DNA from: Burkholderia cepacia
GTDB taxonomy: Bacteria > Pseudomonadota > Gammaproteobacteria > Burkholderiales > Burkholderiaceae
Direction: 5' to 3'
DNA: 64,000 nt
Assembly (NCBI RefSeq): GCF_001718835.1
Contig: NZ_CP013444.1
Span: 186,001-250,000, forward strand
Shown here one piece after another: positions 42,106 through 50,466 of the stretch. How positions within the stretch are numbered: position 1 is the first letter of the stretch; every line of letters begins with the position of its first letter. The notes below the pieces were generated by a model. The model did not search any database. It saw only the letters and a program-made list of their open reading frames with translations, and was not told the DNA's origin. The translations under genes were made by a program, and so were the position numbers.

Positions 42106-42726
42106 ATGATCGACTCGTCCGCCGTTGCGGCGGTGTTTTCCGTCTATGTCGCCGGCGTCGTGATACCCGGCCCGAACTTCGTCGCGGTCGCGCATCGCGC
42201 CGCGTCCGGCGCGCGCGCCGAGTCGCTCGCACTCGTCGCGGGCATCGTGATGGTCAACCTGTTCTGGGCGAGTTGCGCGATCCTCGGCATCGGCTTCGTA
42301 TTCGCCGTGTTTCCGTGGCTCGCGGCGCTCGTGCGCGTCGCCGGCGCCGCCTATCTCGTCTGGTTCGGGCTGCGGCTCATCGCGGCGTCGGGCGCGCCCG
42401 GGCAGCCCCGCGCGGGCGCGGCGGCCGGGTCCGCCGGGCTGCGTCCGGCGTTCCTGCACGGCGTCGCGACCAATCTCGCCAATCCCAAATCGATCGCTTT
42501 CTACGCGGCGGTGTTCTCGTCGGCCGCGCCGGCCCATGTGTCTCCCGCGACGTTCTTCGCGATGCTGGCGACCGTCGGCGTCACCGCCGCGTGCTGGTAC
42601 GGATTCGTCGCGCTCGTGCTGTCGCATGACGCGATCGCGTCCATGTATCGACGCGCGAAACGCCGGGTCGACCGCGTCTGCGGCGCGCTGATCGTCGCGC
42701 TCGGCATCCGTCAGTTCATGCGCTGA
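42106..42726 (+). CDS. LysE/RhtB-family exporter
   Basis: A 206-residue membrane protein with six hydrophobic segments. VYVAGVVIPGPNFVAVAHRAASGARAESLALVAG is the LysE/RhtB signature with PGPN near residue 22, and GVATNLANPKSIAFYAAVFSS is the second conserved loop. These proteins export amino acids or homoserine lactone-like compounds. It is followed at 70 and then 13 bases by a cupin and an SDR gene on the same strand, so the three may form one unit. The immediately upstream DNA is a repeat. Confidence 0.88.
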   Translation: MIDSSAVAAVFSVYVAGVVIPGPNFVAVAHRAASGARAESLALVAGIVMVNLFWASCAILGIGFVFAVFPWLAALVRVAGAAYLVWFGLRLIAASGAPGQPRAGAAAGSAGLRPAFLHGVATNLANPKSIAFYAAVFSSAAPAHVSPATFFAMLATVGVTAACWYGFVALVLSHDAIASMYRRAKRRVDRVCGALIVALGIRQFMR

Positions 42727-42796
42727 TGCGTTCGGCGCATTGCCGTACACGCTGCGCCGCCCCCCAAACGTTGCAAGCCTCGTTGCGAGAACAACC

Positions 42797-43270
42797 ATGT
42801 CCACACGACCCCGGGAACTGCTGAAGGCCGCCGATATCGCGAAGATGGAACCGACGCGCGCGGTGCATTCGCTGAACGGCGACGCGGTGCGCCTGCGGAA
42901 ATCGATCGGCGACCTGACCGGGCTCACGCAGCTCGGCGTGCACCTGATCACGCTGATGCCCGGACACGCGTCCGCCGAGTATCACCGGCACTGGTATGAA
43001 GAGGAGTTTGTCTACGTGCTGTCCGGAAACGGAACGGCGACGATCGGCGAGCAGGACCACGCGGTCGGGCCGGGCGATTTCCTCGGCTTCGCGCGGGGCG
43101 GCGACGCGCATACGCTGGTGAACACGGGCGACGTGCCGCTGGTGATTTTCGTCGGCGGGCAGCGGCTCGAGCACGACGTGTGCGATTACCCGAAAAGCGG
43201 CAAGCGCCTGTACGTGGCCGGCAAGCGCGAGGCGCTGATCGATCTGCCCGACGACGAGGAACCGGCATGA
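42797..43270 (+). CDS. Cupin-domain protein
   Basis: A 157-residue single-domain cupin. Motif 1 appears as EYHRHWYEEEFVYVLSGNGTATIG (His, His, Glu metal ligands) and motif 2 as GPGDFLGFARGGDAHTLVNTG (His ligand), so a metal can be bound. The start is ATG 42797 (MSTRPRELL). Members of this subgroup act as isomerases or dioxygenases on small acids or sugars, or as sensors. It is set between an exporter and an SDR gene, only 13 bases from the latter. The substrate is unknown. Confidence 0.82.
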   Translation: MSTRPRELLKAADIAKMEPTRAVHSLNGDAVRLRKSIGDLTGLTQLGVHLITLMPGHASAEYHRHWYEEEFVYVLSGNGTATIGEQDHAVGPGDFLGFARGGDAHTLVNTGDVPLVIFVGGQRLEHDVCDYPKSGKRLYVAGKREALIDLPDDEEPA

Positions 43271-43283
43271 TCCGGTCATCGTC

Positions 43284-44027
43284 ATGACCGAAGCGCGGCC
43301 GGTCGCGCTCGTCACCGGATCGACGTCGGGAATCGGCGCGGCGATCGCGCGCCGCCTGGCGGCGGACGGTTATGCGGTGATCCTGCATTCGAGACGCTCC
43401 GTCGAAACGGGGCAGGCGATGGCGCGCGCGCTGGGCGCGGCGGCCTACGTGCAGGCCGATCTCGCCGACGATGCCGAACGCGTGCGGCTGATCCGCGACG
43501 CGCTCGCCGTATGGGGCCGGCTCGACCTGCTGGTCAACAATGCGGGCGTCAGCAGCGTGATTCCGCATGACGACCTTGCCGCGGCGACGCCCGACGTGTG
43601 GCGCGAGATGCACGAAATCAACGTGATCGCGCCATTCCGGCTCGTCGCCGAAGCGGAGGCCGCGCTGCGCGAGGCGGCGTCGCACGGGCGGGCCGGGTGC
43701 GTCGTGAACGTCAGTTCGCATGCGGGCGTGCGGCCGAAGGGCGCGTCGATTCCCTATGCGGCGGCGAAGGCGGCGCTCAATCACACGACGCGGCTGCTCG
43801 CGCGCACGCTCGCGCCGGCGATTCGCGTCAATGCGGTCGCGCCGGGGCTCGTCGATACGCCGCTCACGGCCGACTGGACGGACGCGCAGCAGCGTTGGCG
43901 CGAGCGCGCGCCGATGCGCCGGGCGGCGGCGCCGGATGACATCGCGCAGACGGTCGCGATGCTCGTCGCGTCCGATTACGTGACGGGCGAGATCGTGATG
44001 CTTGACGGGGGAATGAACCTGACGTAG
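43284..44027 (+). CDS. Short-chain dehydrogenase/reductase, FabG-like
   Basis: A 247-residue classical SDR. ALVTGSTSGIGAAIARRLA holds the TGxxxGxG cofactor loop, LDLLVNNAGVSS is the NNAG strand, and VVNVSSHAGVRPKGASIPYAAAKAALNHTT carries catalytic Ser and the Tyr-x3-Lys pair. VAPGLVDTPLT and ASDYVTGEIVMLDGGM complete the family pattern. It would oxidise or reduce an alcohol/ketone with NAD(P). It starts 13 bases after the cupin gene, which suggests joint function in a small catabolic or detoxifying unit. Confidence 0.9.
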   Translation: MTEARPVALVTGSTSGIGAAIARRLAADGYAVILHSRRSVETGQAMARALGAAAYVQADLADDAERVRLIRDALAVWGRLDLLVNNAGVSSVIPHDDLAAATPDVWREMHEINVIAPFRLVAEAEAALREAASHGRAGCVVNVSSHAGVRPKGASIPYAAAKAALNHTTRLLARTLAPAIRVNAVAPGLVDTPLTADWTDAQQRWRERAPMRRAAAPDDIAQTVAMLVASDYVTGEIVMLDGGMNLT

Positions 44028-44069
44028 GGATTGAAGGCCGCAAGATGCCAAGCGGCGCGCCGCGTCCGC

Positions 44070-44375
44070 CTACCCGAGCAAATGCCGCAGCACCCCCGCC
44101 GACACGATGCCGATCGCCACGGTCGGCAGGATCGACAGGCGCGTCGCCGCAATCAGCGTAATGGCCAGCGCGAGCAGGTCGGCCGGGCGCGTCGACACGA
44201 AGGCCGGCGCGATCACCGAGATCAGCACGCAGCCGGGGACGTTTTCCATCACCGACGCCATGCGCGGGCTCAGCGTGCGGTTGCGCAGCAGCACGTAGCC
44301 GAGGATGCGCGACAGGTAAGTCGTCGACGCCATCAGCACGATCGTCGCGACCGTGCTGACATGGAAATCAGGCAT
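44070..44375 (-). CDS. azlD: AzlD-type branched-chain amino acid exporter subunit
   Basis: A 101-residue membrane protein with three or four hydrophobic segments: VATIVLMASTTYLSRILGYVLL, MENVPGCVLISVIAPAFV and LLALAITLIAATRLSILPTV. It is the small partner of AzlC-type exporters of branched-chain amino acids and analogues. Its ATG overlaps the azlC stop by eight bases (44368-44375), so the subunits are coupled. Length fits the family (about 100-110). Confidence 0.88.
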   Translation of the reverse strand: MPDFHVSTVATIVLMASTTYLSRILGYVLLRNRTLSPRMASVMENVPGCVLISVIAPAFVSTRPADLLALAITLIAATRLSILPTVAIGIVSAGVLRHLLG

Positions 44376-45102
44376 CGCGCGGCTCCCACAGCAGCGCGGC
44401 GATCAGCCCCGCGCAGGCGCCCGCCGCGACGTACCATGCGCCGGGCACGGCCAGGTGCGTGGCCGCCGCGACGACGAGGCTCACGAACCAGGGGCGGCTC
44501 GCGCGCATTCCTTTCCACATCCCGCGCAGCAGCACCAGGAAGACGGCCGTGAACGCCATGTCGAAGCCGTACTGCTCGACGTTGCCGATCGTCGGGCCGA
44601 CCGCCACGCCGAGCGTGGTCATCGACAGCCACGTCATGTAGAGGCCGGCGGCCAAGCCCGCGTAATACGGGACGCTGATGTGGGTGGCCGAGCGCGCCCG
44701 GGCGTCGGCGAGCGACATCGCCCAGCTTTCGTCGCACATGAAGAACAGGGCGAAGAACGCGCGGCGGCGGGGCAGGCGGCGGATATACGGCGCGAATGCA
44801 GCGCCCATCAGGATGTGGCGCGAATTCACGAGGAACGACATCGCGACGATCAGCGCGATGTGCGGCGGCGACGTCCACAGATGGATCGCCGCGAATTCCG
44901 AGCCGCCGCCGAAGTTCATGCCGGTCATCATCGGCACTTCGAACAGGCTCAGCCCTTTCTGCGCGGCCTGCGCGCCCAGCACGAGCGCGAACGGCACGAA
45001 ACCCAGCATGACGGGCAGCGACGCACGCAGGCCGCGGCTCATCTCCAGCAAGAACGCGGACTGCTGGCGCAGCCCGGTCGACGTTGAAACGCTACTGCTC
45101 AT
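44368..45102 (-). CDS. azlC: AzlC-type branched-chain amino acid exporter subunit
   Basis: A 244-residue inner-membrane protein of the AzlC family. GLRASLPVMLGFVPFALVLGAQAAQKGLSLFEVPMMTGMNFGG is the signature N-terminal region. ALIVAMSFLVNSRHILMGAAFAPYIR contains the NSRH motif, and FALFFMCDESWAMSL the conserved DE. Together with AzlD it exports leucine-like amino acids. It is divergent from an Lrp-type gene (45228) whose operator-like inverted repeat lies in between, the standard arrangement for Lrp-controlled azlCD. Confidence 0.92.
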   Translation of the reverse strand: MSSSVSTSTGLRQQSAFLLEMSRGLRASLPVMLGFVPFALVLGAQAAQKGLSLFEVPMMTGMNFGGGSEFAAIHLWTSPPHIALIVAMSFLVNSRHILMGAAFAPYIRRLPRRRAFFALFFMCDESWAMSLADARARSATHISVPYYAGLAAGLYMTWLSMTTLGVAVGPTIGNVEQYGFDMAFTAVFLVLLRGMWKGMRASRPWFVSLVVAAATHLAVPGAWYVAAGACAGLIAALLWEPRDA

Positions 45103-45178
45103 TACTCCTCCTTCGGGGGAGGAATTGTCTGCTTTTTTGACTCGAATCGGGTTGCGTTGTGGCCAGTTCTTTCGGAGA

Positions 45179-45229
45179 ATTTGGCATCGAATACGCGATA
45201 CGCGAATTTCTTGGAATCGGATGCCAAAT
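45179..45229. promoter_or_regulatory. 10-bp inverted repeat at the Lrp/azlCD control region
   Basis: ATTTGGCATC at 45179-45188 and its exact complement GATGCCAAAT at 45220-45229 are separated by 31 bases. The right arm overlaps the regulator's ATG (45228). Between them lies a tandem ATACGCG ATACGCG. Symmetric, spaced sites like this suit an Lrp octamer and could regulate both the regulator and azlC. Confidence 0.55.
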
Positions 45230-45686
45230 GAAACTTGACGCCATCGACCGCCGTATCCTGAGCGCGCTCCAGCGCGACGGCCGCATGCAGAACGTGGAGC
45301 TGGCGCACGAGGTCGGACTGTCGCCGTCGCCGTGCCTGCGGCGCGTGCGGCTCCTCGAGGAAGCCGGCGTGATCGAGAAATACGTGGCCGTGCTGAATCC
45401 CGCGAAAGTCGGCAAGGGCCTGACGATCTTCACGCGCGTGTGGCTGAAGGGGCAGGACGCGGAATCGGTGAACCGCTTCGCCGACGCCGTCCAGCAAATG
45501 CCGGAAGTCGTCGAATGCCACTTGATGGCGGGCGACTGCGATTTCCTGCTGCGCGTCGTCGCGGCCGATATCGACGACTACCGGCGCTTCCAGATGGAAA
45601 CCCTCACGCGCATCCCGGGCGTGCTGAGCGTGAAGACGGACATTCCGATGCAGAAGGTCAAGCTGACGTCGGCGCTGCCGACGTAG
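45228..45686 (+). CDS. Lrp/AsnC-family regulator of azlCD
   Basis: A 152-residue Lrp protein. MKLDAIDRRILSALQRDGRMQNVELAHEVGLSPSPCLRRVRLLEEAGVI is the helix-turn-helix, and the RAM domain is present (GDCDFLLRVVAADIDDYRRFQMETL). ATG 45228 fits the family start, while the earlier in-frame codon at 45159 has no similarity and would include the operator. Being divergent from azlCD it should sense a branched-chain or related amino acid and control its export. Confidence 0.92.
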   Translation: MKLDAIDRRILSALQRDGRMQNVELAHEVGLSPSPCLRRVRLLEEAGVIEKYVAVLNPAKVGKGLTIFTRVWLKGQDAESVNRFADAVQQMPEVVECHLMAGDCDFLLRVVAADIDDYRRFQMETLTRIPGVLSVKTDIPMQKVKLTSALPT

Positions 45687-45789
45687 CGCCGCGCCGGTCA
45701 CGATCGCCGGATAAACTGGCGGCCAGGCCGCTTCGCCGCGCGCCCGGCCATGCGTCGGGACAGATGCGCTACTTCTTGTCGGGCCATTC

Positions 45790-46359
45790 ATGCAGCCAAT
45801 CAACAATCCGTGGAATTCGCTGGAAATCGTCAAGCTCGTGCTGGGTGTGCTGACGCCGTTGTCGGTCGCGTGTCTCGGCTGGCTCGTCGCACGCCGGCTG
45901 AAGCGCCTTGAACTGGTGCAATGGACGAACCAGCGATTGATCGAGAAGCGGCTCGCGCTGTACGACGCGGTCGCGCCGCAGCTCAATGCGTTGCTGTGCT
46001 TCTATACGTGGATCGGCTACTGGAAGGACATCTCGCCGGACGACGTGATCCGCGCGAAGCGCGAGCTCGACCGCACGTTCCACATCTACCGCTACCTGTT
46101 CGACGACGACGTGTACGACGCGTATCACACGTATATCCACGCGCTGTTCGACATGCATACGGGCCCGGGCCGCGATGCGCGGATCCGCTCGCTCATCGAG
46201 GCGCCGAACGGAGATCGCACGAAGCACGGCACGTACGCATGGAACCCGGCGTGGTACGAGCGGTTTGCGACCGCGAACGTCGTGGACGGCGCCGAAGTGC
46301 GCGCGCACTACACGCGGCTGATGGAGGTGCTGCGCGTGTCGCTGGGCGCGAACCGGTGA
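45790..46359 (+). CDS. Hypothetical protein with one N-terminal membrane segment
   Basis: A 189-residue protein. A hydrophobic segment, IVKLVLGVLTPLSVACLGWLVA, near residues 12-33 anchors it, followed by a basic stretch RRLKRLE and a helical body rich in aromatic residues (LLCFYTWIGYWKDISPDDVIRAKREL, FHIYRYLFDDDVYDAYHTYIH). Orientation would place the body in the cytoplasm. I do not recognise a named family. It begins 103 bases after the Lrp gene on the same strand and converges with the LysE-type gene. Codon bias supports it as a real gene. Confidence 0.75.
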   Translation: MQPINNPWNSLEIVKLVLGVLTPLSVACLGWLVARRLKRLELVQWTNQRLIEKRLALYDAVAPQLNALLCFYTWIGYWKDISPDDVIRAKRELDRTFHIYRYLFDDDVYDAYHTYIHALFDMHTGPGRDARIRSLIEAPNGDRTKHGTYAWNPAWYERFATANVVDGAEVRAHYTRLMEVLRVSLGANR

Positions 46360-46411
46360 AACGATGAAGCGATGAATTGGCGGCCGGCGCGACGTGCACG
46401 CGGCGCGCGCG

Positions 46412-47044
46412 TCAGCTCCGGCCGGCGGCCGCGAGCCGCGCGGCGAGCCCGACGAACACGGCGCCGAGCAGATACTGAGGCAGCTTCGACGGCCGGCGGC
46501 GCGCGCCGATCCGCTGGCTCAGCCGGCTCGCGGAAAGAATGACCGCGCCGTTCACGACGAGTCCGATCAGGTTCAGCACCGTCGCGAGCACGAGAATCTG
46601 CACGGCGATCGAACCGTGCTCGGGCCGCACGAACTGCGGAAACAGCGCGAGCACGAACAACGCCATCTTCGGATTCAGCAGGTTCGTCGTCAGGCCCTGA
46701 CGGAAGATCGTCGCGGTGGAGCGGCGGGGGGCCGACGCATCCGGCGCGAGCGACGTCGCATCCGAACGGAAGGTCTTCCACGCGAGATACAGCAAATACG
46801 CGGCGCCTGCGAAGCGCACGGCGTCATACGCGATCGGCACCGCGACGAAGAGCTGCGACAAGCCCAGCGCGGCCGCGAGCGCGTGGCAGTAGGTGCCGGC
46901 CTGAATGCCCGCGAGCGTGGCGAAGCCGGCGCGGCGACCCTGGCTCACGCTGCGCGATGCGATCAGCAGCATGTCGGGGCCGGGCGTGGCGGTCAGCGCG
47001 AGACATGCGCCGGAGAACAGCGCGAGCGTGGAGAGGTCGATCAT
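46412..47044 (-). CDS. LysE/RhtB-family exporter
   Basis: A 210-residue membrane protein with six hydrophobic segments and the RhtB signature LALTATPGPDMLLIASRSVSQGRRAGFATLAGIQAG. The second conserved block is FRQGLTTNLLNPKMALFVLALFPQF. ATG 47044 has GAGGAACG upstream. It would export an amino acid or a derivative. It is distinct from the exporter at 42106 (different PGP context and longer C-terminus). It stands alone. Confidence 0.9.
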   Translation of the reverse strand: MIDLSTLALFSGACLALTATPGPDMLLIASRSVSQGRRAGFATLAGIQAGTYCHALAAALGLSQLFVAVPIAYDAVRFAGAAYLLYLAWKTFRSDATSLAPDASAPRRSTATIFRQGLTTNLLNPKMALFVLALFPQFVRPEHGSIAVQILVLATVLNLIGLVVNGAVILSASRLSQRIGARRRPSKLPQYLLGAVFVGLAARLAAAGRS

Positions 47045-47129
47045 GGGCGTTCCTCAGTGCGGGTTCGGCGCAAAAGGAAGAGCAGTGTAGGAACGCGCGC
47101 GATGCCGGTCAACCGGGAGGGTGCCCGCA

Positions 47130-48044
47130 CTACACCCGGTCGAGCAAGTCGACGAGCAGCTTCGCGCCGTCGGCCCCTTTCGTGGAATCGGTCCACAGCC
47201 GGTCGATCATCTTCCGATACATGGCGACGGCATCGGCCGACGTGGTGATCGTCGCGATGCCGGTGCGAATGTTCGGCAGCTCGCCGAGCCGGAACGGCGA
47301 CACCGCGATATGCGCGCTGTCGTCGTCCTCGAAGATCTGGAAGGTCTCGTTCGGCAGGTTGTCGCTGACGATCCCGATCCGCACGCCTTTCGCATCGTCC
47401 TCGAGCATTCCGACGATCCGCATCACCTCGCGGCGCGCGGCGAGTTTGCGCTCGAGCTGCACGCCGGGCGGCAGCCCGAGGCGGCCGACCAGGCCGTGGT
47501 GCAGGAACTGCTCGATCTGGCGCAGCCCGATCAGGCTCGTCACGTTCAGCGGGGCGCGCCGGAACGCGGCCTTGCGGTCCGCGAGGATCGCCATCACTTT
47601 CGACAGCGTCTGCCGCCACGCGGCGTCGGTCAGCGACGGCGGGATGCTTTCCTCGAGCATCTGGCGCAGCCAGCCTTCGTAATCGTCGGACGTCAGCAGG
47701 AACGAGAACGGATCGAAATGCGCGACGATGCGCTGCGAGCGGCTCTCGAGCTGCCGCATGCGCTCGAAATAGCTGATCGCCGAATCGTGATACTCGACCT
47801 CGACGCCCATCAGGTTCGCGAGCGACACGCCGAACAGGGCGGCGAGCCGCTCGAGCGTATCGATCTTCACGATCTCGCCACGTTCGAGCTTGTAGACCGC
47901 CGCGCGCGAGATGTTCAGCCGCTCGGCGACATCCTCGCTGCGCAGCTCGGCGGCCATCCGGTACGCGCGCAAGCGCTCGCCGATGCTGTTGAAATCGAAG
48001 CGCGCGCCGCGCAGGCGCGTTTTTCGGGAACCGGCTGTGGGCAT
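47130..48044 (-). CDS. XRE-family regulator with C-terminal sensing domain
   Basis: A 304-residue protein. Near residues 18-75 there is an XRE helix-turn-helix (GERLRAYRMAAELRSEDVAERLNISRAAVYKLERGEIVKIDTLERLAALFGV). The remaining 220 residues form a mixed alpha/beta region I cannot assign, with VRIGIVSDNLPNETFQIFEDDDSAHIAVSPFRLGE as a likely beta core. ATG 48044 (MPTAGSRKTRL) is chosen because AGAGGATC lies just upstream. It probably controls itself and perhaps the LOG-like gene upstream, 67 bases away on the same strand. Confidence 0.85.
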   Translation of the reverse strand: MPTAGSRKTRLRGARFDFNSIGERLRAYRMAAELRSEDVAERLNISRAAVYKLERGEIVKIDTLERLAALFGVSLANLMGVEVEYHDSAISYFERMRQLESRSQRIVAHFDPFSFLLTSDDYEGWLRQMLEESIPPSLTDAAWRQTLSKVMAILADRKAAFRRAPLNVTSLIGLRQIEQFLHHGLVGRLGLPPGVQLERKLAARREVMRIVGMLEDDAKGVRIGIVSDNLPNETFQIFEDDDSAHIAVSPFRLGELPNIRTGIATITTSADAVAMYRKMIDRLWTDSTKGADGAKLLVDLLDRV

Positions 48045-48111
48045 TTGATCCTCTGGGTGGCAGGTAAAAAAATCGACACGTTGATACGCGAAAGCACCGG
48101 GTGGCCGCCGG

Positions 48112-48672
48112 TCACGCGGACGGAGCGTCTGCGGCTGCGCCACCCTCCGCGCGGCTCACCTGCGCGAGCACGAATGCGTAGACGTCGTCGAGCGCCGACA
48201 CGATGCGCGTACCGGCCGCGACACCGTCGAACGCGCCCGCCGGTCCGACGCAGATCAGCGGCTTCGCGAAGCGTGTCGCGAGGCGGATCTCGTCGAGCGT
48301 GCCCTTGCTCCCCGGCAGCGCGACGACGACATCGCTCGTCAGCACGTTCACGTAGTTGCGGCTCAGCGCGTCGTCCGGCGCGTCGGCCTCCTTGCGCGGC
48401 AGCGGCGTGACGATCGGCAGATCGATGAACGGATTCGGATAGCCGGCGATCGGCGCGAAGCCGAACAACGGATGCGTTTCGGTCGGCACGATGCCGATCG
48501 AGCGGCCGCGGCGCCCCGGCGTCGTCGCGAACGCGCGCGCGGCCGACAGCATCACGCCGCGGCCGGCGCCTGTCAGCAGGTCGAATCCTTGCGCGGCGAT
48601 CCACGCTCCGAGCGGCGCCGCCAACTCCGGCCATTCGTTCTTGCCCGAGCCCATCACGCCAATGATCGCCAT
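48112..48672 (-). CDS. LOG/TIGR00725-like Rossmann-fold nucleotide-binding protein
   Basis: A 186-residue SLOG-superfamily protein. IIGVMGSGKNEWPELAAPLGAWIAAQGFDLLTGAGRGVM shows the Rossmann start with GGAGRGVM-like loop (here TGAGRGVM), and VVVALPGSKGTLDEIRLATRF corresponds to the PGGxGTxxE motif with Ser for the second Gly. Related LOG proteins are cytokinin-type phosphoribohydrolases, while this shorter branch is of unknown function and may bind nucleotides. ATG 48672 (MAIIGVMG) is the family start. Confidence 0.8.
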   Translation of the reverse strand: MAIIGVMGSGKNEWPELAAPLGAWIAAQGFDLLTGAGRGVMLSAARAFATTPGRRGRSIGIVPTETHPLFGFAPIAGYPNPFIDLPIVTPLPRKEADAPDDALSRNYVNVLTSDVVVALPGSKGTLDEIRLATRFAKPLICVGPAGAFDGVAAGTRIVSALDDVYAFVLAQVSRAEGGAAADAPSA

Positions 48673-48943
48673 CTTGTCCTCCTGGTCGGCCGACGAACGG
48701 CGCACCGATCTCCGCGATCGTTAGCGCCATTCGTCTTTTTAATTATACATATTGACCGATTTTCGGTGGTGAGGATGTGTGATCGACCTGGGAATAGCGG
48801 ATTTTCCTGCCTTGAATTTTTCATTCGCTTTCTTTAGTCTATAAAAATAGATTAATTGATGATCGTATCGCGGCTCGAGGGGGCGCCGGTACGCAGACGT
48901 CTTCGGGGCGAGACAGCCCGCTACAACCTGAGAGAGGTGTATT

Positions 48944-49048
48944 CATGCCTGACCGCGCCACCAACGACCTGCTGAACCGCGTGGGGTCGGGCACGTCGTG
49001 TGACGTCGAATACGAGATCCCGGCGAACTCGCCGGTGATGCGCGCTTG
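48944..49048 (+). pseudogene. Remnant of a Rieske-type ring-hydroxylating oxygenase gene
   Basis: A 34-codon frame with a good AGAGAGGTG site before ATG 48944. Its first 17 residues, MPDRATNDLLNRVGSGT, closely resemble the start of phthalate 4,5-dioxygenase-like oxygenase subunits (..EN.LL.RVG.GTP). The family then continues for some 400 residues, but here the sequence jumps to SCDVEYEIPANSPVMRA and stops. The simplest reading is an internal deletion joining the first and last codons. The adjacent anion transporter and ferredoxin reductase genes are what such an operon normally contains. The C-terminal match is not something I can verify. Confidence 0.55.
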
Positions 49049-49087
49049 AGCGGCGCCGCGATCGGCGGGCCGGGCCGCGGGGCCGGC

Positions 49088-50443
49088 ATGCTGACGGGCG
49101 GGCGCGTCGCGGCCGCGCTGCTCGCGGCGGGGCTCGCGACCGTCGCCGCGCTCGGCGCGCGCGGCACGCTGCCGGGCGGCGACGCGCGCATCATCGCGAT
49201 CGTGTTCACCTGCATCGTGCTGTGGGCGACAGGCGCGGTCGCGAGCCTCTGGGTGTCGCTGCTGTTCTTCTTTCTCGCGGCGACCTGCACGTCGGTGCCC
49301 ACCGCCGAGATCTTCTCGGGCTTCGGGTCGAGCGCGTTCTGGCTCGTGTTCAGCGGCGCGGCGATCGGCTTCGCGCTGAAGGAGAGCGGCCTGAGCGAGC
49401 GGATCGGCATCGCGCTCGCGCGCCGGATCGGCGGCTCGTACCTGAAGGAGCTGCTCGCGTTCGCGATCCTGAGCTTCCTGCTGTCGCTCGTGATGCCGTC
49501 GACGTTCGGGCGGATCGCGATCCTGATTCCGATCGCGATCGGCTACTGCGACGTCGTGAAGCTCGGCGCGCACGCGAACGGGCGGCGCGGCATCCTGCTG
49601 CTCGTGATCGTCGGCTCGTACGAGCTGGCTGCCGCGGTGCTGCCCGCGAACCTGCCGAACGTGATCATGGCGGGGATTCTGGAGCAATCGCACGGGCTGC
49701 ATCTGCGCTTCTCCGAGTATCTGCTGCTGTTCTTTCCGGCCGGCGTGATCGTGCGCGGCGCGGTGCTGGTGCTCGCGTCCTACTGGCTGTTCGCGGATAC
49801 GGTCGGCGAAGTCGAGATACCGGCGGCGCGCGTCGCGCTCGGCCGCCGCGAATGGCACGCGATCGTGCTGCTCGCGATCACGCTCGCGCTGTGGTTCACC
49901 GACGCAGTGCATCACGTCGCGCCCGGCTGGGTCGGGCTCGGCTTCACGCTCGTCTATTTCGCCACGTCGCCGCCCGCGCAGCTCGAACGCTTCACCGCGA
50001 CGCTGAAGAAGGACCTGCTGTGGTTCATCGCGGCGATCATCGGGCTGACCGCGCTCGTCAACCATCTCGGCGTGCGCGTGCCGGACGCGCTCGCGCTCGA
50101 CGCGCTGCGCGACAGCCCGATGCTCGCGTACTTCGCGCTGACCGCGCTGTCGATCGTCGTCTGCTTCGCGGTCACGTCGAACGCGGAGCCGGCGCTGTAC
50201 GTGCCGATCGTGTCGCGCCTGCTCGCGCAGGGGCTGCACCTGAAGGCCGGCCTGCTCGCGCAGGTGATGGGCTATGCGACCACGGTCCTGCCGTACCAGT
50301 CGCCGCCGATCGTGTTCGGCAACGCGCTCGCGCAGCTCGACCGGGGCGCGGTGCTGCGGTACTGCATCGCGACGGCGCTGCTGGGCGTGGTGTTCGTGAT
50401 CCCGGTCAATGCGTTGTGGTGGCGGTTGATCGGGCTGCTGTGA
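49088..50443 (+). CDS. SLC13/DASS-family anion transporter
   Basis: A 451-residue membrane transporter of the DASS/ArsB-like superfamily with about eleven to thirteen hydrophobic segments. Family features are FLAATCTSVPTAEIFSGFGSSAFWLVFSGAAIGFALKESGL and the re-entrant-loop regions LVMPSTFGRIAILIPIA and AVLPANLPNVIMAG. VTSNAEPALYVPIVSRL and TTVLPYQSPPIVFGNAL follow in the second repeat. ATG 49088 is used; TTG 49046, overlapping the upstream stop as TTGA, would add 14 residues. Context with an aromatic oxygenase reductase suggests uptake of a dicarboxylate such as phthalate or a related aromatic acid. Confidence 0.82.
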   Translation: MLTGGRVAAALLAAGLATVAALGARGTLPGGDARIIAIVFTCIVLWATGAVASLWVSLLFFFLAATCTSVPTAEIFSGFGSSAFWLVFSGAAIGFALKESGLSERIGIALARRIGGSYLKELLAFAILSFLLSLVMPSTFGRIAILIPIAIGYCDVVKLGAHANGRRGILLLVIVGSYELAAAVLPANLPNVIMAGILEQSHGLHLRFSEYLLLFFPAGVIVRGAVLVLASYWLFADTVGEVEIPAARVALGRREWHAIVLLAITLALWFTDAVHHVAPGWVGLGFTLVYFATSPPAQLERFTATLKKDLLWFIAAIIGLTALVNHLGVRVPDALALDALRDSPMLAYFALTALSIVVCFAVTSNAEPALYVPIVSRLLAQGLHLKAGLLAQVMGYATTVLPYQSPPIVFGNALAQLDRGAVLRYCIATALLGVVFVIPVNALWWRLIGLL

Positions 50444-50466
50444 GTTTTCCTGAACGGGGGAATCCA

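Noticed and set aside
41866..42951. A long minus-strand frame opposite LysE and the cupin gene
   Set aside because: Most of it is a shadow of well-supported genes; only the last 75 codons look protein-like, and no start or family could be given.
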